From Bacteroidota bacterium (GTDB lineage: Bacteria; Bacteroidota; Bacteroidia; Chitinophagales; Chitinophagaceae): a stretch of 60,965 nucleotides of DNA. Of the stretch, positions 54,831 to 60,965 are shown piece by piece. How positions within the stretch are numbered: the first letter of the stretch is position 1; the number at the start of each line of letters is the position of its first letter. Where the stretch lies: NCBI GenBank assembly GCA_024640225.1, contig JAHEFK010000017.1, forward strand, positions 1 to 60,965, in the 5' to 3' direction. The notes under the pieces were generated by a model. That model had not been told where the DNA came from. It ran no database searches and worked only from the letters and a program-made list of their open reading frames with translations. Both the position numbers and the translations under genes were made by a program.

Positions 54831-56195
54831 TTATTTTTTTATCAGTTTTGCAATCATCTGTTGACCCTGCAATTCAAATGAAACATAATATATTCCCGAA
54901 GCTTCCATACTCAAATCAATCTCTAATTTATTTTGTTCTAAATGAATGAATGGAGAAACAGCACCCATAGCATTATATACTTTAATCTTTTCTCTATCTA
55001 CTATTCCCTCTGTTTTCAAAATAAACTTTCCGTTTGCTGATGGATTAGGATATACCATACCATTGTCTTCTAAAAGCACAATCGAGGTGAGATTATTTGT
55101 CTGAAAAGTAGCATTCGCACTATAAGTAGTACCCACACTATTCACCGCTTTGATTCTATAGTTGTAGATTGTATTTGGCGTTAAGCTCGACAAAGAAGCG
55201 CTAACCGCTGTTGCGGTGTTTCCACTTGCCGTACTTGGTGTTGTAGCTAATGTAGAGCCATACGAAGTTGTAAGGCCATATTCTACACTGATCGTTGTAG
55301 TTGCATTATTGGCATTTACATCGGCACTTACTGTTGCCGCATTAGTTGTAATTGCACTTGATGCCACATTCGTGATTGTTGGCAATGCAGTAGCTATAGC
55401 AGTAGTAAATGTTGCATTCGCACTATAGGTAGTACCTACACTATTCACCGCTTTGATTCTATAGTTGTAGATTGTATTTGGTGTTAAGCTCGACAAAGAA
55501 GCGCTAACCGCAGTAGCAGTGTTTCCACTTGCCGTACTTGGTGTTGTAGCCAATGTAGATCCATATGCAGTAGTTAGACCATATTCTACACTGATTGTTG
55601 TAGTTGCATTATTGGCATTTACATCGGCACTTACTGTTGCAGCATTAGTAGTAATAGCACTTGATGCCACATTCGTAATTGTTGGCAAAGCCGTAGAAGC
55701 CGCTTCTAAAAGAGTTAAATTAGCAACGTTATATGCATCGCCATTGGTATTCCCATTGCCATTGGTCATATTTACAGCAATATTAGCTGTTATAGGACCT
55801 GTACCTGCAGCAGGTGCCGTCCATGTAAAGGTCCAACTGACATTACCACTCGTCAAAGTTTTACCACTACTATGAAGCAATTCCAATCCGTTTATAGTTG
55901 TTTGCGCAGGAGCATTACTTAATGCACCTCCACTAAAAAGTAAATCAAAACCAGCTTTAGCTCCAAAGATAGCAGCATAGGATGGATTACTTGCACTTAA
56001 GGTGACCGAATAAGCTGTGCCTGGCACATAGCCGGTTACCGGAATACCTGTCAGCGTAATTACTGTAGATGCAGAAGGTGATCCATGACAAGAACATCCT
56101 GAACTAGCAGCTCCCATTTGTCCACTATCAGTAGACATCATGGTAAGGGCTACTATCAATAAAGCGACACTGGAAACAATGATTTTCTTTTTCAT
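54831..56195 (-). CDS. Secreted protein with choice-of-anchor V domain, two FN3-like repeats and T9SS sorting signal
   Basis: A signal peptide is followed by a choice-of-anchor V (Reeler-like) domain that begins with the family's GCSCHGSPS and contains SVTLSASNPSYAAIFGAKAGFDLLF. Two almost identical fibronectin-like repeats of 101 residues come next (LPTITNVASSAITTNAATV to GTTYSANATF). The C-terminal T9SS domain has VYPNPSANGKFILKTEG, VYNAMGAV and ASGIYYVSFELQGQQMIAKLIKK. It should be a surface or secreted adhesion-type protein. Confidence 0.88.
   Translation of the reverse strand: MKKKIIVSSVALLIVALTMMSTDSGQMGAASSGCSCHGSPSASTVITLTGIPVTGYVPGTAYSVTLSASNPSYAAIFGAKAGFDLLFSGGALSNAPAQTTINGLELLHSSGKTLTSGNVSWTFTWTAPAAGTGPITANIAVNMTNGNGNTNGDAYNVANLTLLEAASTALPTITNVASSAITTNAATVSADVNANNATTTISVEYGLTTAYGSTLATTPSTASGNTATAVSASLSSLTPNTIYNYRIKAVNSVGTTYSANATFTTAIATALPTITNVASSAITTNAATVSADVNANNATTTISVEYGLTTSYGSTLATTPSTASGNTATAVSASLSSLTPNTIYNYRIKAVNSVGTTYSANATFQTNNLTSIVLLEDNGMVYPNPSANGKFILKTEGIVDREKIKVYNAMGAVSPFIHLEQNKLEIDLSMEASGIYYVSFELQGQQMIAKLIKK
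55111..55690 (-). repeat. Tandem 303-bp repeat coding two FN3-like domains
   Basis: The units at about 55111-55387 and 55414-55690 are nearly identical in DNA, with a period of 303 bp (101 codons). This implies a recent in-frame duplication or ongoing homogenisation. Confidence 0.9.
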
Positions 56196-56214
56196 ATTTA
56201 AATTAGTGTTTTAA

Positions 56215-56222
56215 CAAATATA
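56215..56222 (-). promoter_or_regulatory. FN3 protein gene -7 box
   Basis: TATATTTG on the minus strand, 19 bp before the ATG and just past the fumC stop codon. Confidence 0.55.
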
Positions 56223-56230
56223 ACTTAAAA

Positions 56231-57625
56231 TTACATACCCACCATATCTCCTGGTATTACCCAAGCATCAAATTCCTCAGCCGTTACATAACCTAAATCA
56301 ATAGCTGTTTGTTTTAAAGTTTTACCTTCTTTATGTGCCGTTTGTGCAATCTCTGCTGCTTTATAATAACCGATTTTTGTATTTAGTGCGGTAACTAACA
56401 TCAACGAATTATTTAAATGAGCTGAAATATTTTGCTCAATCGGTTCGATGCCTACTGCACATTTATCATTAAAACTCATACAGCCTTCTCCAATTAATCG
56501 AGCACTATGCAAGAAGTTATAAATCATCATTGGCTTATAAACATTTAATTCAAAATGTCCATTCATACCACCGATATTGATAGCTACGTCATTACCCATA
56601 ACTTGTGCTGCAATCATCGTTAATGCTTCACATTGAGTTGGATTTACCTTACCAGGCATGATAGAAGATCCTGGTTCGTTATCTGGAATAAATAACTCAC
56701 CTATACCACAACGAGGACCACTACTTAACATTCTAATATCATTAGCAATTTTCATTAAGCTTGCTGCTACGGTTTTCAAAGCACCATGTGCTTCGACAAT
56801 AGCATCATGCGCTGCTAAACTTTCAAATTTATTTTCAGCCGTCACAAAAGGAAGTCCTGTTAATTCAGCAATTTTTTTAGCTACTAAAGGAGCATAGCCT
56901 TTTGGTGTATTGATACCCGTACCTACTGCTGTTCCGCCCAAAGCTAGTTCTGCTAAATGAGGCAATGTATTATTAATTGCTTTTAAACCATGATCTAATT
57001 GAGATACATAACCACTCAACTCTTGTCCTAAAGTTAAAGGAGTAGCATCCATAAAATGTGTTCTACCAATTTTTACTACATTCATGAATGCAGTAGCTTT
57101 CGCATGTAAGGTATCACGTAATACTTTTATACCTGGGATTGTAACATCAACCAACATTTTATAGGCCGCAATATGCATGGCAGTTGGAAACGTATCATTA
57201 GACGATTGTGATTTGTTAACATCGTCATTCGGGTGAATCATTTTTTCTTTATCGGTTAATTGTCCACCGTTTTTTACATGCGCACGATATGCAATCACTT
57301 CATTTACATTCATATTACTTTGCGTACCCGAACCTGTTTGCCAAACAACCAATGGAAAGGCCTCATTTAAAGAACCTGTTAAGATTTCATCACACACATC
57401 GGCAATTGCTTCACATTTTTTAGCATCTAAAACACCCAGTTCAGTGTTCGTAAGGGCTGCTGCTTTTTTCAAATAGGCAAATGCCGAAATAATTTCTTTT
57501 GGCATTTTATTAATGTCCTGAGCAATTTTAAAATTGTCGATAGAGCGTTGTGTTTGCGCACCAAAATAAGCAGTTTCGGGCACCTTTACTTCGCCCATGG
57601 TATCTTTTTCAATTCTATAATTCAT
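56231..57625 (-). CDS. fumC: Class II fumarate hydratase
   Basis: A 464-residue TCA-cycle enzyme that hydrates fumarate to malate. It shows [68 protein letters not shown] and the superfamily signature [13 protein letters not shown] with the catalytic Ser. It is oxygen-stable, unlike class I fumarases. It is transcribed alone from a TACCTTTG box (57644-57651). Confidence 0.97.
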   Translation of the reverse strand: MNYRIEKDTMGEVKVPETAYFGAQTQRSIDNFKIAQDINKMPKEIISAFAYLKKAAALTNTELGVLDAKKCEAIADVCDEILTGSLNEAFPLVVWQTGSGTQSNMNVNEVIAYRAHVKNGGQLTDKEKMIHPNDDVNKSQSSNDTFPTAMHIAAYKMLVDVTIPGIKVLRDTLHAKATAFMNVVKIGRTHFMDATPLTLGQELSGYVSQLDHGLKAINNTLPHLAELALGGTAVGTGINTPKGYAPLVAKKIAELTGLPFVTAENKFESLAAHDAIVEAHGALKTVAASLMKIANDIRMLSSGPRCGIGELFIPDNEPGSSIMPGKVNPTQCEALTMIAAQVMGNDVAINIGGMNGHFELNVYKPMMIYNFLHSARLIGEGCMSFNDKCAVGIEPIEQNISAHLNNSLMLVTALNTKIGYYKAAEIAQTAHKEGKTLKQTAIDLGYVTAEEFDAWVIPGDMVGM

Positions 57626-57643
57626 ACAAATAGTTTTATATTA

Positions 57644-57651
57644 CAAAGGTA
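57644..57651 (-). promoter_or_regulatory. fumC -7 box
   Basis: TACCTTTG on the minus strand, 18 bp before the ATG, divergent from the SDR gene. Confidence 0.6.
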
Positions 57652-57677
57652 TAAAATCTCTTTTCTATATTATTCAT

Positions 57678-57685
57678 TAACTTGC
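57678..57685 (+). promoter_or_regulatory. SDR gene -7 box, TAnnTTGC variant
   Basis: TAACTTGC, 20 bp between the box and the ATG. It covers a TTG codon at 57682 and so excludes that codon as the start. Confidence 0.45.
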
Positions 57686-57705
57686 AGAAACTAATAAAAA
57701 TCAGG

Positions 57706-58410
57706 ATGAAAAACGCAGTTATAACAGGTGCTACACAAGGAATTGGCAAGGCTATTGCAGAGAAATTACTTTCCGAAGGCTTAAACCTCGCTTTTTGTGC
57801 TCGAAACGAAGGCGATGTTAAAAAGTGTATGCAGCAATGGCAAGCTCAATTTCCTCATCAAATCATAACGGGTTTTATCGTTGATCTCTCTAAAAAAGAA
57901 GCTGTAATTCAATTTGCAAAGGATGCCTTACATGCATTAGGCAAAATTGAAATACTCATTAATAATGCAGGCATTTATCTGCCAGGCAGCATAGCGACTG
58001 AAGAAGAAGGCAATCTAGAACAACTTTTACAAGTCAATCTACTTAGTGCTTATCACCTAACAAGAAGCCTCCTTCCACATTTGCATACCCATGCAAAAGC
58101 GCATATTTTCAATATGTGTTCCGTTGCAAGTTTGAAAGCATACCCCCATGGAGGTTCTTATAGTATCAGTAAATATGCGCTATTAGGATTTTCAGATAAT
58201 TTGCGTGAAGAACTAAAAGAAAGTACTATTCGCGTTACTGCCATTGAACCTGGAGCTACCTATAGTAGATCTTGGGAAGGAGCGGACATTGCTGCAAGCC
58301 GAATTATGGAAGCCAATGATATAGCCATCATGTTATGGGCTGCATTGCAAGTGAGTCATCAGGCTAATGTGGAGCATATAGTACTGCGTCCACTTAAAGG
58401 TGATCTTTAA
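57706..58410 (+). CDS. Short-chain dehydrogenase/reductase
   Basis: A classical SDR of 234 residues. The cofactor loop is VITGATQGIGKAIAEKLL, followed by LAFCARNEGD (Arg suggests NADP preference), NNAGIYLPG, and the catalytic Ser in MCSVASLKAYPHGGSYSISKYAL with YxxxK. The substrate is unknown; sequence style resembles the 3-ketoacyl-ACP reductase/FabG-like and YdfG-like group. The start is ATG 57706, where the nucleotide-binding fold begins after three residues. Confidence 0.9.
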   Translation: MKNAVITGATQGIGKAIAEKLLSEGLNLAFCARNEGDVKKCMQQWQAQFPHQIITGFIVDLSKKEAVIQFAKDALHALGKIEILINNAGIYLPGSIATEEEGNLEQLLQVNLLSAYHLTRSLLPHLHTHAKAHIFNMCSVASLKAYPHGGSYSISKYALLGFSDNLREELKESTIRVTAIEPGATYSRSWEGADIAASRIMEANDIAIMLWAALQVSHQANVEHIVLRPLKGDL

Positions 58411-59555
58411 TTGATTTGATAAAAAGCTTCGTATTTTTTAAGCGTTGCGTCCCAAGCATGGGTTTGTATTGCCCATTCGTAAGCATGCGTTGCCTTTTCT
58501 TTGGCTAGCGCTCTATTCTCAATTAATGCTTCCACTGCATGAGCAATTGCATCCGTATCTCTAGCCTCCATTAACAAGCCTCGTTCTCCATCGCCCAACT
58601 GCTCTGGCGTACCGCCTGTATTAGTACCAATGATTGGCTTCTTCATGAGCATGGCATCAAGTAAGGATAAAGAATACATTTCATTGTATGAAGGCAAAAC
58701 AAAAATATCTATGGCGTCTAAATAGGCAATATATTCTTTTTGAAATGGAATGCGAATTATCTTGTTCTCTAAATGATTTGATGTTACAATGTCGGTAATC
58801 GCATTTTCTGTAGCCTTACTTTGCGCTTCATATACAGGCTTCCCATCTAAGTCTAAAAAAGCCATTGTTGGCTCGCCAATGATCCAGTATTGTACTTGTT
58901 CTTGTATAGGTGTTGGTAGTTTTAAATAGGATTGGGCAAATTCTAAGTTGCCTTTTTCTTGATCAATCCTACTGAGCATGGCAACTACCATTTTATCTTG
59001 TGCTTGGTATTGATTTCGAATTGTATTTCTTAAAGCTTCTTGCGTTACAAACTGATGCACCGATCTACCATAAGGTATTAAGGTTATTTTATGCTTGTCA
59101 ATAGGTATGTTCTTCATTATGCTTTGATTAGTCAAAGCAGAAGTTGAGCTAATCCCATCTACAAAATGATAAAGAAATTGATAATGCCCCTTATGCTTAT
59201 TTTTATGCATAATCATATAGGTGCTATTTACATGCCGAATACTTCTATTAAAAATACACTTATACCAAGATGCCATCCATATATCAATATTATTATGTGT
59301 ATGGATATGTGTAATGTTTTCTTCCGCTACAATCTTTTTAATTTTAAAAAGTATTGGCAAAGAGAATTTGCTTGCATTTTTAGGAATATAAAAAATAGGT
59401 ATGGCTAATTCTTTTAGTTCGTTAGCTAAACGGGTATTTTTCTTGGTCAATACAGCTAATTCATATCCCGCTTGCTTTTGTTGCACAAGCAATTCTTTGA
59501 CATACAATTCCATGCCGCCAAATGCATCAGAACAAATAAAATGTAATAATTTCAT
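58407..59555 (-). CDS. Glycosyltransferase family 4
   Basis: A 382-residue GT-B enzyme. The N-terminal half starts KLLHFICSDAFGGMELYVKELLVQQKQAGYELAVLT. The C-terminal half has VVAMLSRIDQEKGNLEFAQSY and the GT4 pattern IDIFVLPSYNEMYSLSLLDAMLMKKPIIGTNTGGTPEQL with the E-x7-E catalytic region. It probably adds a sugar to LPS, polysaccharide or a glycoprotein. It is single on its strand and overlaps the SDR stop by 4 bp. Confidence 0.9.
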   Translation of the reverse strand: MKLLHFICSDAFGGMELYVKELLVQQKQAGYELAVLTKKNTRLANELKELAIPIFYIPKNASKFSLPILFKIKKIVAEENITHIHTHNNIDIWMASWYKCIFNRSIRHVNSTYMIMHKNKHKGHYQFLYHFVDGISSTSALTNQSIMKNIPIDKHKITLIPYGRSVHQFVTQEALRNTIRNQYQAQDKMVVAMLSRIDQEKGNLEFAQSYLKLPTPIQEQVQYWIIGEPTMAFLDLDGKPVYEAQSKATENAITDIVTSNHLENKIIRIPFQKEYIAYLDAIDIFVLPSYNEMYSLSLLDAMLMKKPIIGTNTGGTPEQLGDGERGLLMEARDTDAIAHAVEALIENRALAKEKATHAYEWAIQTHAWDATLKKYEAFYQIN

Positions 59556-59869
59556 ACGCTATTAATGCGTTAAAAGTAAATAACAAAGAGCATAAAACAA
59601 AAAGCAAATTACATGACTGTACGTATTTAAACAACCTTATCATTTAAATCAAAAAAATATTTTTCATGAAAAGTAATTTTATTTACATAGATTTGCAGTA
59701 ACGTTAGAAAGTAAAAAACAATTAGTACACATTTTAAAAGACATCTTCTCTTTATTATTCAATACCCTATTGTTTCAACTTCAAATTATTGTGAAATCAA
59801 TTTTATATTGACAAACAGACACTACGTTAAATTAAAATATGTTTTTGTTCATCTTAAAAATAAAATAAA
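59556..59869. other. Intergenic region before the helical stress-type gene
   Basis: About 310 bp of very A/T-rich sequence with no gene that I can find. TAGATTTG at 59688-59695 is an exact -7 box for the plus-strand gene and would give a leader of about 170 nt. Confidence 0.55.
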
Positions 59870-60178
59870 ATGGGAATTTCAAGTTTCTTTAAAAACCTCT
59901 TAGGCAAAGCTAATGTAGATGTAGATGCGTTAGTAAACAAAGCAGAAGGCATGACAGGCAGCGCCCTTGAAAAAGCGAAATCAGCTGCAGCTCCACTAAC
60001 CGACAAAGTTGAAGGATTTGCAGAATCTGCAAAAGCTAAAATTAATGAGTATGTTCCTCAGGCAGGCGACATGATTGACAACTCATTGTCAGCTGCAAAA
60101 GACAAAATGAGTGAACTGGGAAGCAAAGCGGGTGAAATGGCCAAAGACGCTGTTAATACCGTAAAAGAAAAGTTATAG
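59870..60178 (+). CDS. Small helical repeat protein (LEA/YtxH-like), function unknown
   Basis: A 102-residue soluble protein made of amphipathic helix segments in a loose 11-residue rhythm (GSALEKAKSAAAPLTDKVEGFAESAKAKI, SAAKDKMSELGSKAGEMAKDAVNTVKEKL). It is rich in Ala, Lys, Glu and Asp and has no Cys. This composition is shared by LEA-type and YtxH-like proteins linked to stress or membrane surfaces. The N-terminal MGISSFFKNLLG may form a membrane-touching helix. Homology is not certain. Confidence 0.75.
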   Translation: MGISSFFKNLLGKANVDVDALVNKAEGMTGSALEKAKSAAAPLTDKVEGFAESAKAKINEYVPQAGDMIDNSLSAAKDKMSELGSKAGEMAKDAVNTVKEKL

Positions 60179-60355
60179 CAAGCGGATTTTATAATTCATA
60201 GAATTTATATTCTTCGAAACAAACTAAAAGCAGTATTTAATAAGTATTTATTCTAATTGAATCAGGTACTTACTTATATGTCTATGCACATTTTGAAAGC
60301 AATGGAGCGCTAGATTAAAACAGACCTATAATACGACTTTACTAATAAAAAAATC

Positions 60356-60754
60356 ATGCAAAAAAGATTGTATTGTAATACGTGTGGTGAATATATTGGC
60401 AATTGCGAACATTGCATGGGTGAAATGGGTTCGTTCACAAAAACGGGAACATGTAGTAATTGTAATAATCGATATTACGTTACCTGCGATACCAATTGCA
60501 ACGTAGATCAAAGCAATAATGCATATACCACAAAACTAAGTTTATCAGAAGATGGTAAAACATTGCTAGATGATAATGGCATAGTAGTTGCTCGGTTTAA
60601 TTTAGACGTAGTTGTACAAGCAGCTGATAAAAGTACTCCTATAAAGTTACCAGGACATTTACATTGTGTTAATGAGTGTATTGCTTGGGATGCTAATGGA
60701 AAATGTATAAGAACATACCGCAATTGTACATGGGTTTTTGATTCCCTAAAATAA
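60356..60754 (+). CDS. Cysteine-rich small protein of unknown function
   Basis: A 132-residue protein with no signal peptide and twelve cysteines. CNTCGEYIGNCEHC and CSNCNNRYYVTCDTNC suggest one or two zinc ribbons in the first 50 residues. A middle beta-like region (TKLSLSEDGKTLLDDNGIVVARF) and a C-terminal CVNECIAWDANGKCIRTYRNCTW follow. I do not recognise the family. It stands alone between the helical protein gene and the rRNA genes. Confidence 0.7.
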   Translation: MQKRLYCNTCGEYIGNCEHCMGEMGSFTKTGTCSNCNNRYYVTCDTNCNVDQSNNAYTTKLSLSEDGKTLLDDNGIVVARFNLDVVVQAADKSTPIKLPGHLHCVNECIAWDANGKCIRTYRNCTWVFDSLK

Positions 60755-60790
60755 AAAAAGCAAGCAACAAAAATCAAAACAATCCAACAG

Positions 60791-60819
60791 AAAAGCCACC
60801 TATTTAAGGTGGCTTTTGT
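60791..60819 (+). terminator. Terminator of the Cys-rich gene
   Basis: AAAAGCCACCT-ATTTA-AGGTGGCTTTT, 37 bp after the stop codon. Confidence 0.85.
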
Positions 60820-60886
60820 TATAGGTTGTATCTTTAAAAAAGAGTTAGATTAAATTTTATAAAGATTCAGATTGAGTATAAACTAA

Positions 60887-60914
60887 AAAAGCCTCAGATA
60901 AATCTGAGGCTTTT
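60887..60914 (-). terminator. Terminator of the rRNA operon
   Basis: AAAAGCCTCAGAT-AA-ATCTGAGGCTTTT, about 10 bp past the 3' end of the 5S rRNA on the minus strand. Confidence 0.85.
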
Positions 60915-60923
60915 AAAATAAAT

Positions 60924-60965
60924 ATGGCAGCTACCTACTCTCCCGCATTGTTGTGCAGTACCATC
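60924..60965 (-). rRNA. rrf: 5S ribosomal RNA, 3' part only
   Basis: Read on the minus strand the edge sequence contains GATGGTACTGC and GGGAGAGTAGGTAGCTGCCA, the conserved 3' half of 5S rRNA with the end of its closing stem. The 5' part and presumably the 23S and 16S genes lie beyond the right edge. Confidence 0.9.

Noticed and set aside
55216-55875. Open frames on the plus strand opposite the FN3-repeat gene
   Set aside because: They are mirror products of the repetitive Ala/Thr/Val codons of the minus-strand gene, with no start context and no recognisable domain.

Overview
This window looks like chromosomal DNA of a low-GC member of the Bacteroidota, most probably the Chitinophagales/Chitinophagaceae branch. 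The evidence is promoter -7 boxes of the type TAnnTTTG in front of many genes, two proteins with C-terminal type IX secretion (T9SS) sorting domains, a fused CcoN-CcoO oxidase subunit, an ExbB-ExbD-ExbD-TonB cluster, DUF4835 after coaBC, and almost no Shine-Dalgarno sequences. I see no phage, insertion sequence, CRISPR array or tRNA. Most of the window is core metabolism and information processing. The accessory-looking parts are small hypothetical genes near the right end.

Layout. 1-4005: the end of an M20 dipeptidase, cmk, a PolX-like PHP/HhH protein and a thiolase. 4146-6567: the ribosomal protein operon rplK-rplA-rplJ-rplL with its own promoter and terminator, separated here from secE/nusG and rpoBC. 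6598-16757: a respiratory island with an Fnr-type regulator, a four-helix Cys-containing protein, the copper ATPase CcoI, ccoS, ccoNO, ccoQ, ccoP, ccoG, ccoH and a TauE/SafE-type membrane protein. 16774-24538, mostly minus strand: lipoprotein, aspS, tcdA, TatD nuclease, PspC, acyl-CoA carboxylase beta subunit, an ABC-2 permease and a Cas4-like nuclease. 24711-38436: aconitase, prmC, ribD, a DMT transporter, a YigZ/IMPACT protein, queG, a SirB1-like protein, topA, a T9SS cargo protein, proline dehydrogenase and a PH-like membrane protein. 38448-48758: ftsB-like gene, enolase, VF530, a DbpA-like helicase, a DUF1835 protein, a heptose kinase, an APC permease, an OmpH/Skp chaperone and the TonB-ExbD-ExbD-ExbB energising system. 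49085-58410: small TauE, asnS, a sigma factor with a small membrane partner, coaBC, DUF4835, a glycosyltransferase, an FN3-repeat T9SS protein, fumC and an SDR. 58407-60965: a glycosyltransferase, a helical stress-type protein, a Cys-rich orphan, and the 3' end of a 5S rRNA on the minus strand.

The most interesting signal is regulatory. The promoter of the hypothetical-ccoI unit and the promoter of the ccoS-ccoNOQPGH unit carry the same layout: two Crp/Fnr-geometry sites (consensus ATGAC-N4-GTCAT), 22 bp apart, with the proximal site ending exactly 22 bp before a perfect TAnnTTTG box. Both lack a -33 TTTG. The Fnr-like regulator encoded next door keeps four cysteines that match the FNR iron-sulfur pattern, so the island reads as an oxygen-sensing regulator plus the microaerobic oxidase it probably controls. 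In the first promoter the two sites also form the arms of the terminator hairpin of the regulator gene.
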